Shown here in pieces: positions 26,319-35,858 of a stretch of DNA of 48,302 bases. The translations under genes were made by a program, and so were the position numbers. Origin of the DNA: Acidovorax sp. GW101-3H11 (lineage in GTDB: Bacteria; Pseudomonadota; Gammaproteobacteria; Burkholderiales; Burkholderiaceae_C); assembly GCF_001633105.1 (NCBI RefSeq), contig NZ_LUKZ01000009.1:1-48302 (forward strand). The letters run 5' to 3'. The notes beneath the pieces are model-generated. The model was not told where the DNA came from and did not search any database. It was given only the letters and a program-made list of their open reading frames with translations. Positions within the stretch are counted from its first letter, which is position 1; each line of letters starts with the position of its first letter.

Positions 26319-26792
26319 TCAGCGAATCCCCAGCGCCCGGTCCAGCGAGACATTGCCCGCACCACGCCCCGCCAGGTACAGCATCAGCCCCGCCCACGAC
26401 AGGTGCGTGGGCCAGGCGTCGGGGTACACAAACACCTGGATCACCAGCGTCATGCCCAGCAGGGCCAGGGCCGACAGGCGCGTGAACAGGCCCAGCACCA
26501 GCAGCACCGGGAACAGGTGCTCGGCCACTGTGGCCATCTGCGCCGCCAGTTCGGGCGGCAGCAAGGGCAGCTTGTACTCGTCGCGGAACAGCGCGTAGGC
26601 GCTGTCGGAGATGGTGAACCAGCCATCGACCTTGGTGCGTGCCGACAGCCAGAAGATGCCCGCGATGGCCACGCGGTTCACCAGGGCCAGCAGGCTGTGG
26701 GGCGTGAGCCAGGTGGCGGCATCGGCCAGGCGGGCCAGCAGCACGCGCGGGCCTTTGGCGGGGGCGGTGGGGAAGTGGGTGGTGGTGTGCAT
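26319..26792 (-). CDS. DoxX-family membrane protein of the bufferin operon
   Basis: A 157-residue integral membrane protein with about four hydrophobic helices. It has the DoxX-type motifs [19 protein letters not shown] and [17 protein letters not shown]. The ATG at 26792 has AGGAG a few bases upstream. It is the last gene of the DUF2282-DUF692-DUF2063 block, and DoxX proteins are regular partners of such operons. The biochemical role is unclear. Symbol left empty because naming of this component varies. Confidence 0.8.
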   Translation of the reverse strand: MHTTTHFPTAPAKGPRVLLARLADAATWLTPHSLLALVNRVAIAGIFWLSARTKVDGWFTISDSAYALFRDEYKLPLLPPELAAQMATVAEHLFPVLLVLGLFTRLSALALLGMTLVIQVFVYPDAWPTHLSWAGLMLYLAGRGAGNVSLDRALGIR

Positions 26793-26815
26793 GGGGGGCT
26801 CCTTTGAACAGGTTC

Positions 26816-27577
26816 TCAGCCTGCGCGTGAATCGGTGAGGGTCAGGGCGCCTGCGTCCAGCAGGCTGCCCATCAGGGCGGCAAAGTCGGTGCCGGGCTCG
26901 GTCTCCAGGGCGCGGGTGGCTGCGGCCTCCAGCGGGAGGCCTTGGGCGCAGGCGTCCAGAAACGCTACCCCTGCGCGGGGCAAGGGGCGCCATGTCACTT
27001 CCGTGTGGGGCCGGGTGAGCAGGGCCCCATCGCCAAACCAGTCCAACGCGTCGGGCAGCGCCAGGCCCGCGCGGTGGTGCTGCCACAGTGCATAGGCGGG
27101 ATGCGCATCGCACCAGGCCCAGCGCGCGGCAGGGTGGGGGCGCAGTGGCACCTGGGGCAAGGTGTGTGGGGCCTGCTGTGCCAGCCAGTCGCGGCCCACA
27201 GCGGGGGCATCCGCCGCCAGGTGGCATTCGGTCCAGCAGCGGTCCAGGCGCGCCACGGCGCCCAGGTAAGGCAGGTCGGCAGCGGGCGCGAACTGGTTCA
27301 GAAAGTGGACGAAGCCGTCGCCATAGTCCATCAGCAAGCCATCACGGGGCGGCTGGGCGCGCGCGTACATGGCGGCCGCTGCACGGAACCAGTCGGTGCC
27401 CACCAGCTGGCACACGGTGGGGTAGCTGGCCTGCAGCGCGTCGATGCAGCCCTTGAGCACGGTATTGCGGTACACGGCAAAACCCGGCTGGGCCTCCAAT
27501 GCGGACAGCCACGGCGCATGCACGGCCTGGCCGTGCAGCGCAGCAGAAAAGCCGTCCTGGAATGTGCTCAGCTGCAT
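26816..27577 (-). CDS. bufC: DUF2063 protein, BufC-like partner of the MNIO enzyme
   Basis: A 253-residue protein beginning [16 protein letters not shown], with [20 protein letters not shown] and YPTVCQLVG, hallmarks of the DUF2063 N-terminal domain (the HvfC/BufC family). These proteins bind the precursor leader or assist the DUF692 oxidase. The ATG at 27577 overlaps the end of the DUF692 gene by 10 bp, supporting tight coupling of a two-protein modification complex. Confidence 0.85.
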   Translation of the reverse strand: MQLSTFQDGFSAALHGQAVHAPWLSALEAQPGFAVYRNTVLKGCIDALQASYPTVCQLVGTDWFRAAAAMYARAQPPRDGLLMDYGDGFVHFLNQFAPAADLPYLGAVARLDRCWTECHLAADAPAVGRDWLAQQAPHTLPQVPLRPHPAARWAWCDAHPAYALWQHHRAGLALPDALDWFGDGALLTRPHTEVTWRPLPRAGVAFLDACAQGLPLEAAATRALETEPGTDFAALMGSLLDAGALTLTDSRAG

Positions 27578-28428
27578 GCGGCCTCCTCGGGCTGCGCTGC
27601 GTGCGCGGCCGAGAGCGCCCGGTGGGCCCGGTCGCGCTCGTCCATCAGTTCGCCAAACGCGGGCAGGTGCTCGTCGCGCTCGATCAGGGTGGGTACGGGG
27701 CCGGTGCGTGCGATCACCTGCTCGTACAGTGCCCACACGGCGGGCGCCACGGGCGCATCGTGGCTGTCGATGAGCAAGGCATCGCCATGTACCGGGTCGG
27801 CATGGTGGCCTGCGAGGTGGATCTCGGCCACGGCATGCAGGGGAAACGCGTCGAGGTACGTCTGCGCGCAAAAACCCAGGTTGTGGGCGCTGACGTGCAC
27901 GTTGTTCACGTCCAGCAGCAGGGCGCAGCCGGTGCGCTGCACCAGCGCGGCCAGAAATTCAGTCTCGGCCCAGTCGTGGCCGTCGATGTGCAGGTAGTGC
28001 GTGGGGTTCTCGATCGCGATGGGGCGTTGCAGCACATCCTGCGTGCGGGCGATGTTGTCGGCAATGCGCTGCAACGCGGCGTGGGTGCGCGGAAACGGCA
28101 GCAGGTCGGGGAGGTACTGCCCGCGCCAGGTGGACCAGGCCAGGTGCTCTGAAACGATGGCGGGCTCCACGCGCCTTGTGAGGGCGGCCAGGCGCGCCAG
28201 GTGGGCCGCATCGGGCGGCGCGTCGGCCGCGAGCGACAGCGACACGCCATGCAGCGCCACGGGGTGGCGTGCGCGGATGGCCTCCAGCCAGGCCAGGCGC
28301 GGGCCGCCGTCGGCCAGGTAGTTTTCGGGGTGCACCTCCCACCACAGGCCGGGGGCGCTGCAATGCAGCGCCTCGCCATAGTGCTGGGGCTTGAGGCCCA
28401 GGCCAGCGGTGAGCGGGTGCGGGGCCAT
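27568..28428 (-). CDS. bufB: DUF692 multinuclear non-heme iron oxidase, BufB-like
   Basis: A 286-residue TIM-barrel protein of the MNIO (DUF692) family, which installs heterocycles on cysteines of RiPP precursors. Family motifs: WWEVHPENYL near residue 29, LHGVSLSLA, SEHLAWSTW, IENPTHYL, LLLDVNNVHVSAHN, EIHLAGHH and LIERDEHLP. The conserved His/Glu/Asp/Asn in these blocks are the expected iron ligands. It lies 3 bp after the DUF2282 precursor gene, the usual order of bufferin clusters. Confidence 0.9.
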   Translation of the reverse strand: MAPHPLTAGLGLKPQHYGEALHCSAPGLWWEVHPENYLADGGPRLAWLEAIRARHPVALHGVSLSLAADAPPDAAHLARLAALTRRVEPAIVSEHLAWSTWRGQYLPDLLPFPRTHAALQRIADNIARTQDVLQRPIAIENPTHYLHIDGHDWAETEFLAALVQRTGCALLLDVNNVHVSAHNLGFCAQTYLDAFPLHAVAEIHLAGHHADPVHGDALLIDSHDAPVAPAVWALYEQVIARTGPVPTLIERDEHLPAFGELMDERDRAHRALSAAHAAQPEEAACS

Positions 28429-28431
28429 GGG

Positions 28432-28725
28432 TCAGGCCTTGGCGGGTGTCAGCGAGCCCATGCCCTTGGGCGTCTTGATCGTGGCGCAGGTGCCTGCGGG
28501 TACAAACTTCCAGGCGTTGCCCTGGTAGTCCATCTTGGACGAGCCTGCGCAGGTGGTGCCGGGGCCTGCGGCGCAGTCGTTCTTGCCGGCCATCGACACG
28601 CCATAGCACTTCTCCATGGCGGGCTTGGCGCCATCCATGGGCGCGGAGCTGGTCTGGGCCATGGCGGCACCAGAAGTGAGGGCAACAAGGGCGAGGGCGC
28701 CAAGGCTGAGGGGGCGGGTGGTCAT
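28432..28725 (-). CDS. bufA1: DUF2282 bufferin-type RiPP precursor (BufA1-like)
   Basis: A 97-residue exported small protein. It starts [20 protein letters not shown] with a signal peptide likely cut after AMA. Four cysteines follow in the DUF2282 pattern: [21 protein letters not shown] and GTCATI. In bufferins these cysteines are modified by the DUF692/DUF2063 pair and the product binds copper in the periplasm. The ATG at 28725 is preceded by GGAGAACC. An ECF-type promoter lies about 90 bp upstream. Metal specificity is inferred from the family. Confidence 0.88.
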   Translation of the reverse strand: MTTRPLSLGALALVALTSGAAMAQTSSAPMDGAKPAMEKCYGVSMAGKNDCAAGPGTTCAGSSKMDYQGNAWKFVPAGTCATIKTPKGMGSLTPAKA

Positions 28726-28811
28726 GGTACGGTTCTCCGAAGGTTGGGTAAGGGTTGAATCCGACCGGGGTGCTGCGCGAAAGCGGCTTTCAGCGGCCCG
28801 ATCTGCGTTGT

Positions 28812-28839
28812 AATTCGCGCTGTGCAGCGGGCGGGTTAC
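28812..28839 (-). promoter_or_regulatory. ECF promoter of the bufferin operon
   Basis: On the minus strand GTAACC (28839-28834), 16 bp, CGAATT (28817-28812). The -35, spacing and -10 core are the same as in the oppositely oriented promoter for the sigma factor gene, so both are probably read by that ECF sigma factor. Confidence 0.75.
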
Positions 28840-28895
28840 AGCGCTGCGCAAAAAAAAGATCGCGGCGGTTGTGCAAAGAATTTTTTGCGCTGCCT

Positions 28896-28923
28896 GTAAC
28901 CCGTGGGCCTCTGGAGACGAATA
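28896..28923 (+). promoter_or_regulatory. ECF promoter of the sigma factor gene (autoregulation)
   Basis: GTAACC (28896-28901), 16 bp, CGAATA (28918-28923), ending 17 bp before the sigma factor ATG. It mirrors the bufferin promoter 56 bp away on the other strand. Confidence 0.75.
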
Positions 28924-28940
28924 CCTTGCAGGGAGACACC

Positions 28941-29570
28941 ATGGAGACTGTGGAAGAGCGCTTGCGGGCCTTGCTGCTGCAGGGGCTGGATGCGGACGCT
29001 GCCGCCTACCAGCGCTTTCTGAAGGAGCTGAGCGCCCACCTGCGTGCGTTTTTGCGCCGCCGCCTGGCGCAGCGGCCCGACGAGGTCGAGGATCTGGTGC
29101 AGGAGACGCTGCTGGCCGTGCACAACCAGCGCCACACCTACCGGCCCGAGATGCCGGTGACGGCCTGGGCGCATGCGATTGCGCGCTACAAGCTCATCGA
29201 CTGGCTGCGCTCGCATGCCGCCAAAGAGGCGCGCAACGACCCGCTGGACGATGCGGACGAACTGTTTGCCAGCAGCGACAGCGAGGCTGCCGAGGCGCGG
29301 CGCGACCTGGGGCAGCTGCTGCAGACCCTGCCGGACAAGCAGCGCCTGCCGATTGAGTATGTGAAGCTGGAAGGGTTGTCTGTGGTCGAGACGGCGCGCC
29401 TGACGGGGCTGTCGGAGTCGGCCGTCAAAGTCGGCGTGCACCGGGGGCTCAAGGCCCTGGCCGCCAGGATCAGGGACATGGCTTACGCCCAGAAGGGGGC
29501 GGGCAAACCACCGGACACCGCAGGCCGGTCGGTGCTGCCCCCGGATGCGCGCAAAGCCCAGGAGAAATAG
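28941..29570 (+). CDS. sigF: ECF RNA polymerase sigma factor, SigF-like
   Basis: A 209-residue sigma-70 family protein. Region 2 contains [18 protein letters not shown] and [17 protein letters not shown]; region 4 contains [20 protein letters not shown] and [11 protein letters not shown] for -35 recognition. The ATG at 28941 follows GGGAGACACC. It is paired with an NrsF-like gene one base downstream and is divergent from the bufferin operon, the arrangement known from SigF-NrsF copper/oxidative-stress systems. The tail after RIRDMA is low-complexity and likely disordered. Confidence 0.85.
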   Translation: METVEERLRALLLQGLDADAAAYQRFLKELSAHLRAFLRRRLAQRPDEVEDLVQETLLAVHNQRHTYRPEMPVTAWAHAIARYKLIDWLRSHAAKEARNDPLDDADELFASSDSEAAEARRDLGQLLQTLPDKQRLPIEYVKLEGLSVVETARLTGLSESAVKVGVHRGLKALAARIRDMAYAQKGAGKPPDTAGRSVLPPDARKAQEK

Positions 29571-29571
29571 C

Positions 29572-30213
29572 ATGAAAACCGATGAATTGATCCACCTGCT
29601 GGCTGCGGACGAGCGGCCTGTGCAGCGCGCCGCCATCGAGCAGCGGTTTGCCGTGGCCACCGCAGCGGGCATTGCCGGTGCCGGGGTGCTGATGCTGGCG
29701 CTGTTTGGCCTGCGCCCCGACCTGCTGGCGACCATGGCGCTGCCCATGTTCTGGGGCAAGCTGGTGTTTGCGGCGGCCCTGGCTGCGGCCGGGGTGGGGC
29801 TGTTGCGCCGCATGGCCCGCCCGGGCATGCAGGTCGGCCATGCCGCCCTGTGGCTGGCCGTGCCGCCGCTGGTGCTCTGGGCCCTGGCCCTGGGGGCACT
29901 GGCGCAGGTGCCTGCGGCAGAGCGTGCGCCGCTCATCCTGGGCAGCACCTGGCGCACCTGCCCATTCAACATCGCCGCGCTGTCGGTGCCCGCGTTCGTG
30001 GCCGGGTTCTGGGCGCTCAAGGGCGCAGCACCCACCCGCCTGGCCTGGGCGGGCGCGGGCGCGGGCCTGCTGGCCGGTGCGCTGGGCGCCTTGGTCTATG
30101 CCTTGCACTGCCCAGAGATGGCCACGCCCTTCCTGGCCGTGTGGTACCTGGCGGGCATCGCCATCCCCACGGCGCTGGGCGCCATGCTGGGGCCGCGCCT
30201 GCTGCGCTGGTAA
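29572..30213 (+). CDS. nrsF: NrsF (DUF1109) anti-sigma factor
   Basis: A 213-residue membrane protein with about six hydrophobic helices and a short cytoplasmic N-terminus MKTDELIHLLAADERPV, the DUF1109/NrsF layout. Two cysteines, in STWRTCPFNI and YALHCPEM, match the conserved pair thought to sense metal or redox stress and release the sigma factor. It starts one base after the sigma factor stop. Signal specificity (copper or other metal) is inferred. Confidence 0.83.
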   Translation: MKTDELIHLLAADERPVQRAAIEQRFAVATAAGIAGAGVLMLALFGLRPDLLATMALPMFWGKLVFAAALAAAGVGLLRRMARPGMQVGHAALWLAVPPLVLWALALGALAQVPAAERAPLILGSTWRTCPFNIAALSVPAFVAGFWALKGAAPTRLAWAGAGAGLLAGALGALVYALHCPEMATPFLAVWYLAGIAIPTALGAMLGPRLLRW

Positions 30214-30241
30214 GGGCCGCTCTCAGCGTGCGTTGATCGGT

Positions 30242-31492
30242 TCAGAGCGCAGTGGGTGCTTTGAGCCACTGCGCCACCGCTGCCACCCGCGCCTGGTGGA
30301 TCAGCCCGCCCACCTGCGGGCCGCTCAGCCCCTTGGCCGCTGCCTGCGCCGCAATCTCGCGCGTGACCACCGACTGCACGGCGCCCAGCACGGCCAGCAG
30401 GCGCGGGCGCTGCGGATAGGCAGACTCTTCAAACCCCAGCCGCCCGCGTGCGTCGCACTCGCAGGCCAGCAGGATCTCGGCAAACCGCCCGGGCTTGCGG
30501 ATCGCGTCGCAGCGCTCCAGCAGGCGCACCAGTGCGGCGGCAGACAAATCGGTGCTGCGGTGGATGTGGCCATGTTCACGCGCCACCACATCGGCCGTCT
30601 CGCGGCAGTCCACGGGCACGCGCAGGCGCTCGGCCACGTCTTTCAGCAGCTCCGCGCTGCGGGTTTCGTGGTCGATGTGGCGCGGCAGCACATCGGCGGG
30701 CGTGGTGCCCTTGCCCAGGTCGTGCGCCAGGCAGGCAAACCGCACCGTGAGCGGCGCCGAGAGCCGCGCCGCCATGTCCAGCACCATCATCAGGTGCACG
30801 CCGGTGTCCACCTCGGGGTGGTATTCGGCCCGCTGGGGCACGCCCCACAGGCGCGCCACCTCGGGCAGCAGCACGGCCAGTGCGCCACAGTCGCGCAGCA
30901 CCTCGAACATGCGCGAGGGTTGTTCTTCCATCAGCCCGCGCGCCAGCTCCTGCCACACGCGCTCGGGCACCAGGTGGTCCACCTCGCCGTGTTCCACCAT
31001 CTCGCGCATCAGCTGCATGGTTTCGGGCGCCACGCTGAAGTCGGTGAAGCGCGCCGCAAACCGCGCCACGCGCAGGATGCGCACCGGGTCTTCGCGGAAC
31101 GCGTCGGTCACATGGCGCAGCACGCGCGCTTCAATGTCCTGGGCACCAGAATAGGGGTCAAAAATGCCCTCTGCGCTCGTCCCATCTGTGTTTTCAGCTA
31201 TCGCATTGATAGTAAGGTCGCGGCGCGAGAGGTCTTCTTCCAGCGTCACATCGGGTGCGCTGTGCACCACAAAGCCCCGGTAGCCGCGCCCGCTCTTGCG
31301 CTCGGTGCGGGCCAGGGCGTATTCCTCGCGCGTCTCGGGGTGCAAAAAGACGGGGAAATCGCGCCCCACGGGCAGGTAGCCCAGCGCCAGCATCTGCTCG
31401 GGCGTCGCGCCCACCACCACCCAGTCGCGGTCATTCACCGGCCGGCCCAGCAGCTTGTCGCGGACCGCGCCGCCCACCATGTAGATTTGCAT
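30242..31492 (-). CDS. cca: Multifunctional CCA tRNA nucleotidyltransferase
   Basis: The enzyme adds and repairs the 3' CCA of tRNAs. The 416-residue protein begins [20 protein letters not shown] with the GG and RD motifs of class II nucleotidyltransferases, then DRDWVVVG for the catalytic aspartates and [26 protein letters not shown] in the C-terminal half is the HD phosphohydrolase domain of the multifunctional type. Codons for [17 protein letters not shown] lie in a dispersed-repeat copy (31147-31213). It is convergent with nrsF. Confidence 0.94.
   Translation of the reverse strand: MQIYMVGGAVRDKLLGRPVNDRDWVVVGATPEQMLALGYLPVGRDFPVFLHPETREEYALARTERKSGRGYRGFVVHSAPDVTLEEDLSRRDLTINAIAENTDGTSAEGIFDPYSGAQDIEARVLRHVTDAFREDPVRILRVARFAARFTDFSVAPETMQLMREMVEHGEVDHLVPERVWQELARGLMEEQPSRMFEVLRDCGALAVLLPEVARLWGVPQRAEYHPEVDTGVHLMMVLDMAARLSAPLTVRFACLAHDLGKGTTPADVLPRHIDHETRSAELLKDVAERLRVPVDCRETADVVAREHGHIHRSTDLSAAALVRLLERCDAIRKPGRFAEILLACECDARGRLGFEESAYPQRPRLLAVLGAVQSVVTREIAAQAAAKGLSGPQVGGLIHQARVAAVAQWLKAPTAL
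31147..31213 (-). repeat. Dispersed palindromic repeat copy inside cca
   Basis: The minus strand reads ACTATCAATGCGATAGCTG, then CAGATGGGACGAGCGCAG and AGGGCATTTTTGACC. It shares the two arms and the right-hand tail with other copies and is read in frame. Confidence 0.5.
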
Positions 31493-31536
31493 CGGGCTAG
31501 TTTAGGACCTGCGCCGCGCCGTATATTCAACCCATC

Positions 31537-31992
31537 ATGTCCCTCTCGTCTGACCTCACCATCGCCCAGCTCAACCCCGACGGCAGCGTGCCCGTGCCCA
31601 CCGCGCCCGATGCCGCTGCCAACGCGGCCGCCGAAGCCTTGCAGCGCGAGGCGCAGTTCGAGGCCCTGAAGGCGAAGGTGGAGGGGCTGCAGGAGATCCT
31701 GGCCAAGCCGCTCAACGACATCCTGGCCGAACACGACAAGTTCAAGGAGGTGGCGGCCGCGTGGGATTCCTTCGGCGCGATGTGGATGCTGTCGCAGCGC
31801 GCCATGCGCCGCGTGGCGATGGACCTGGCAGCCCCGCAGGGCGTGAGCGAAGAAGAGGTGGTGGCCCGCGCCATGGCTTATGCCAACCAGGTGCTCAACA
31901 CCGAGGACGAAGACCTGGGCGGCTCCATCGCCCCCGCACAGCTGGCGCACATCGCGCGGCACAAGGCGTTTTTGCGCAAGCAGTTCCGGTAG
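31537..31992 (+). CDS. Conserved hypothetical protein, coiled-coil rich
   Basis: A 151-residue soluble protein not recognised. It starts MSLSSDLTIAQLNPDGSVPV with an Ala/Pro-rich N-terminus. A helical stretch (AAEALQREAQFEALKAKVEG and LQEILAKPLNDILAEHDKF) probably forms a coiled coil. A second half holds AAAWDSFGAMWMLSQRAMRR. No signal peptide or membrane helix is evident. It is divergent from cca with 44 bp between starts. Confidence 0.75.
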   Translation: MSLSSDLTIAQLNPDGSVPVPTAPDAAANAAAEALQREAQFEALKAKVEGLQEILAKPLNDILAEHDKFKEVAAAWDSFGAMWMLSQRAMRRVAMDLAAPQGVSEEEVVARAMAYANQVLNTEDEDLGGSIAPAQLAHIARHKAFLRKQFR

Positions 31993-32053
31993 ACCTTCAT
32001 CCACCCGCACAGGCGTGTATCACGGTGCGATCAAAAAACAAAAAAACGATCAC

Positions 32054-32095
32054 GCTGAGCTTGTCGAAGCGCCGCGCGAGGCTTCGACAAGCTCA
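32054..32095. repeat. REP-like inverted repeat between convergent genes
   Basis: CTGAGCTTGTCGAAGC (32054-32069) and GCTTCGACAAGCTCAG (32080-32095) form a perfect 16-bp inverted repeat with a 10-nt loop. A related element with nested arms lies at 43268-43337. It sits between two convergent genes and may act as a bidirectional terminator. Confidence 0.8.
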
Positions 32096-32131
32096 GCCCG
32101 AACGGTGCTGAGGATTCAACGCGGATTCGCG

Positions 32132-32440
32132 TCAGCCAAACACCGGCCTGAAAAAGCTCCGCTCGTAACTCACGATGCACCCTGTCTCCTCGGCATAGCG
32201 GAACGCCGCCTGGCATTCCGCGTCCTGCATCGACGCCTCGCGGTAGCGTTCGTAGGCCGCGAGGCTTTCAAACGTGAACAGCGCCAGCGCGATGTTGTTG
32301 GCCCCTTCGCTGGGTAGGAAGTAACCGTGGTGCTGACCGCCGAACTTCTCGACCAGTGGGATCCACAGTTTTCCGTAGTGCTCAAACTCCTTGAGCTTGC
32401 TCGTGTTGAGCACGTAGCGCAGGTAGATGGTGACGGCCAT
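32132..32440 (-). CDS. NIPSNAP-family protein
   Basis: A 102-residue dimeric alpha-beta barrel protein, MAVTIYLRYVLNTSKLKEFE, with KLWIPLVEKFGGQHHGYFLP and ALFTFESLAAYERYR, typical of NIPSNAP proteins. No enzymatic role is established for the bacterial family. It ends a two-gene minus-strand unit with the glutathione transferase gene 8 bp upstream. Confidence 0.8.
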   Translation of the reverse strand: MAVTIYLRYVLNTSKLKEFEHYGKLWIPLVEKFGGQHHGYFLPSEGANNIALALFTFESLAAYERYREASMQDAECQAAFRYAEETGCIVSYERSFFRPVFG

Positions 32441-32448
32441 GGTGTGCT

Positions 32449-33141
32449 TCAGTCTTGCGTGGGTTGCAGGCGGTAGGGCTCTTCAAAGTCGAGAAAGTCT
32501 TTCTCGGCCAGGGCGTCGTCTATCCATGCCTTGACACCCGGCAGTGCGCGCACCCGGTCCACATAGGCGGCGATCTGGGGGGGCACAGGCAGGGCATAGG
32601 TGTGCAGGCGTGTGCACACGGGGGCAAAGTAGGCATCGGCCACCGAGAACTGACCAAACAGCATCGGCCCGCCGTGTTCTTGCAGCAGCGCGCTCCACAT
32701 CTCCACCAAGCGGGCCACATCGGCGCGCACGCCAGGCTTGTCGCGCCAGATCAGCGCGCCGGTGTCGGCCAGGTCGGCCTCGATGTTCATGATGCAGTGG
32801 CTGCGCAGGGCGGTGAAGCCGCTGTGCATTTCGGCGCAGACGCTGCGGGCGCGCGCGCGGGCTTTGGGGTCGGCGGGCCACAGTTGCTTGTCGGCCCAGG
32901 TTTCGGCCACGTATTCCGCGATGGCCAGGGTGTCCCACACCACCAGGTCGCCATCGACCAGCACTGGCACCTTGCCGGTGGGGCTCACGGGGCCGATGAC
33001 GCGCTTGAATTCCGAGTCGGTCTCGAAGCTGTCGAAGCGCACGCGCACTTCCTCGAACGGGATGCCGGCCTGCTTGAGCAGCACCCAGGGGCGCATGGAC
33101 CAGGACGAATAGTTCTTGTTGCCGATGTAGAGCTTGGGCAT
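32449..33141 (-). CDS. Glutathione S-transferase family protein
   Basis: A 230-residue cytosolic GST. The N-terminal thioredoxin-like domain reads MPKLYIGNKNYSSWSMRPWV, where the serines after NKN fit the catalytic/GSH-activating position, and SPTGKVPVLVDGDLVVWDTL holds the cis-Pro and GSH-binding region. The C-terminal helical domain includes FGQFSVADAYFAPV. The ATG at 33141 is preferred over a GTG three codons upstream; AGGTG lies just before. The substrate is unknown. Confidence 0.85.
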   Translation of the reverse strand: MPKLYIGNKNYSSWSMRPWVLLKQAGIPFEEVRVRFDSFETDSEFKRVIGPVSPTGKVPVLVDGDLVVWDTLAIAEYVAETWADKQLWPADPKARARARSVCAEMHSGFTALRSHCIMNIEADLADTGALIWRDKPGVRADVARLVEMWSALLQEHGGPMLFGQFSVADAYFAPVCTRLHTYALPVPPQIAAYVDRVRALPGVKAWIDDALAEKDFLDFEEPYRLQPTQD

Positions 33142-33260
33142 GGTGGGCACCTGAAAAATAAAGGTCAGCCCGCCATGCTAGCGGCTGCGCGGCGCGCCAG
33201 CGATGCCAAAACGCGGTCTGAATGATGCGCGGCGCGCATCACCGGCCACCCCGCCGCCGA

Positions 33261-33833
33261 TCAGATCGGCCAGACCACGCCGTTGTCGTTCAGGATGGCA
33301 TCGAGCGGCAGGTCGAATTCTTCGGGCTCGAAGTCGTCCAGGAAGCCGTGGGTGAACCCCAGTCCCACGGTGAACGGCTTGGGCTGCAGCGTGGCCAGCG
33401 TGCGGTCATAGAACCCGCCGCCATAGCCCAGGCGGTAGCCCCCGGCCGCGTAGCCCACGCAGGGCACAAACAGCAGCGTGGGCACGATGACCTCGGTGTC
33501 CTTGGGCTTGGGGATGCCGTAGGCGTCTTCCTCCATGGGGCAGCCGGGGTACCAGGCGTGGAAGGTGAGCGTTTTGTGCTGCTTGTTGACCACCGGCAGG
33601 CCGATGCGGCGCAGCTGGGGCTCGTCCAGCAGTTCGCCGTCTTCCTTCCAGCGATGCAGGGCAGGCAGGGGGTCGAACTCGCCCTTGATGGGCCAATAGG
33701 CGCCGATCACGGTGTCGGGCCGGTTCACAAGCCAGATGCGCATCACCTGCTGTAACAGGTCGGACCGCTGTAGGCGGTCGGGCAGATTGAGACGTTCTTC
33801 TATCAATGCGCGCCGAAGGGCTGCTTTGTCCAT
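33261..33833 (-). CDS. 5-formyltetrahydrofolate cyclo-ligase
   Basis: It converts 5-formyl-THF to 5,10-methenyl-THF with ATP. The 190-residue protein starts MDKAALRRALIEERLNL; the active-site motifs are YWPIKGEFDPLPAL and PCVGYAAGGYRLGYGGGFYDR, the latter being the family signature. The ATG at 33833 is divergent from the slt ATG at 33848, with 14 bp between starts. Confidence 0.92.
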   Translation of the reverse strand: MDKAALRRALIEERLNLPDRLQRSDLLQQVMRIWLVNRPDTVIGAYWPIKGEFDPLPALHRWKEDGELLDEPQLRRIGLPVVNKQHKTLTFHAWYPGCPMEEDAYGIPKPKDTEVIVPTLLFVPCVGYAAGGYRLGYGGGFYDRTLATLQPKPFTVGLGFTHGFLDDFEPEEFDLPLDAILNDNGVVWPI

Positions 33834-33847
33834 CACATAATTCCCCC

Positions 33848-35833
33848 ATGCAATTGTTTCGAATTCTGACACCGCTTGTCGCCAGTGCCCTGCTTGCCAC
33901 GGCTGCCCCCCTTGTCCAGGCGCAAAACAGCAAGGGCGACGACACCCTGCTGGAGATGCAGCAGGCCTTCCGCAAGGGCGACCGCAAGCGGCTGGAGCAA
34001 CTGCTGCCCTCCGCCCGTGGCCATGCGCTGGAGCCCTGGGCCGCCTACTGGGAGCTGCGCGTGCGCCTGGCCGAGGCCCAGCCCGCTGAAATCCAGTCCT
34101 TCATGCAGCGCTACGCGGGCAGCTACCAGGAGGACCGCCTGCGCAACGACTGGCTGCTGCTGCTGGGCCAGCGGCGCAACTGGGCGCAGTTTGCCGAGCA
34201 GCACCCCGCCTACCGCATGTCGGACGACCGCGAAGTGCGCTGCTATGCGCTGCTGATCGACACCCTCAAAGGCACCGCCCCCGCCACCGTGGCGGACGAT
34301 GTGCGCAGCAACTGGTATGCGATCCGCGACGCCGACGATGGCTGCACCCATGCCGCTGGCGAGCTGTACAGCTACAAGAAACTCAGCGCGCTCGACATCT
34401 GGCGCAAGGCGCGTCTGGGCGTGGAGGCCAACCGCCCGCGCGTGGTGCGCAACGCGGTCGAGATCGTCTCGCCCGACGCGCTGCCGCAGCTCAAGGAGGT
34501 GCTGGACGCGCCCACCAAATTCCTGCTCTCGCGCGCCACGGCACGCGGCAACGCCCGGCAAGAGCTGGTGCTGCTGGCCCTGATCAAGCTCGGAGGCAGC
34601 GACCCGGACGGCGCCGCGCAGCAGCTGGACAACAAATGGGGCGTGCACCTCTCGGCCGAAGAGCGCAACTGGGCCTGGGGCGTGATCGGCAAGGCCGCTG
34701 CGCAAAAGCTCTCGTCCAACGCGGCGGGCTACTTTGCCAACGTGACCAAGGACACCGACCTGAACGACGACCTGCTGGGCTGGAAGGTGCGCGCCGCGCT
34801 GCGTGCCGGGCAGTGGAAGACAGTGGGCAAGGCCGTGGACGCCATGGGCCCCGAAGGGCGCCAGGACAGCACCTGGGTGTACTGGAAGGCGCGCGCACTG
34901 CTCGCAGGCCGCGTGACCGATGCCGAACGCGCCGAAGCGCGCCAGCTGCTCGAAGGCATTGCCAGCACCCGAGGCTTCTACGAAATGCTGGCGCTGGAAG
35001 AACTGGGCCAGCGCATCACCACGCCCCAGGCCCCCGCGCCCCTCACCGCCGAAGAAAAAGCGGGTGCCCGCGCCAACCCGGGCCTGAACCGTGCCCTTTA
35101 CGCCATCCTGCTGGGCCTGCGCACCGAGGGCGTGCGCGAATGGAACTACACCACCAACCTGCACCAGAGCGGCGGCATGCCCGACCGCGAACTGCTGGCC
35201 GCCGCCGACTTCGCCTGCCAGCGCGAGGTGTGGGACCGCTGCATCAACACCAGTGAACGCACCAAGAGCGTGGTGGACGTCACCCAGCGTTTCCCCACCC
35301 CCTTCCGCAGCGCGGTGGTGGAGCGCGCCAACGGCATTGGGCTGGACCCGGCCTATGTCTACGGCCTGATCCGCCAGGAAAGCCGCTTCATCATGGACGC
35401 GCGCTCCCATGTGGGCGCCTCGGGCCTGATGCAGGTCATGCCCGCCACCGCGCGCTGGACGGCCAAGAAGATCGGTATGACCAACTTCACCGCCGACCAG
35501 ATCAACGATCGCGACACCAACATCACCATCGGCACGGCGTACCTCAAGCTCGCGCTGGACGACTTCGCGGGCTCCATGCCCATGGCCGCGGCGGCCTACA
35601 ACGCCGGCCCCGGACGCCCGCGCAGCTGGCGCAACGGCCCCGTGCTGGACGCCGCCATCTGGGCCGAGAACGTGCCTTTTGCCGAAACGCGCGACTACGT
35701 GAAGAAGGTGCTGGCCAACACCACCAACTACGCCGCCATGCTCACCGGCCAGTCCCAGTCGCTCAAGAGCCGCCTGGGCACCATCGGCCCGCGCGATGCG
35801 GCAGCGCCCGAGGTGAACAAAGACCTGCCCTGA
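33848..35833 (+). CDS. slt: Soluble lytic murein transglycosylase (Slt70-like)
   Basis: The enzyme cleaves peptidoglycan to 1,6-anhydro-muropeptides in the periplasm. The 661-residue protein has a signal peptide (MQLFRILTPLVASALLATAA, cut near VQAQ). A long alpha-superhelical U-domain follows, then a C-terminal SLT domain with GLIRQESRFIMDARS (catalytic Glu in RQES), GASGLMQVMPATA and AAAYNAGPGRP. Length and domain order are those of Slt70. Confidence 0.93.
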   Translation: MQLFRILTPLVASALLATAAPLVQAQNSKGDDTLLEMQQAFRKGDRKRLEQLLPSARGHALEPWAAYWELRVRLAEAQPAEIQSFMQRYAGSYQEDRLRNDWLLLLGQRRNWAQFAEQHPAYRMSDDREVRCYALLIDTLKGTAPATVADDVRSNWYAIRDADDGCTHAAGELYSYKKLSALDIWRKARLGVEANRPRVVRNAVEIVSPDALPQLKEVLDAPTKFLLSRATARGNARQELVLLALIKLGGSDPDGAAQQLDNKWGVHLSAEERNWAWGVIGKAAAQKLSSNAAGYFANVTKDTDLNDDLLGWKVRAALRAGQWKTVGKAVDAMGPEGRQDSTWVYWKARALLAGRVTDAERAEARQLLEGIASTRGFYEMLALEELGQRITTPQAPAPLTAEEKAGARANPGLNRALYAILLGLRTEGVREWNYTTNLHQSGGMPDRELLAAADFACQREVWDRCINTSERTKSVVDVTQRFPTPFRSAVVERANGIGLDPAYVYGLIRQESRFIMDARSHVGASGLMQVMPATARWTAKKIGMTNFTADQINDRDTNITIGTAYLKLALDDFAGSMPMAAAAYNAGPGRPRSWRNGPVLDAAIWAENVPFAETRDYVKKVLANTTNYAAMLTGQSQSLKSRLGTIGPRDAAAPEVNKDLP

Positions 35834-35858
35834 GTGGCACGGGGCCGAGTGAGCCTGG

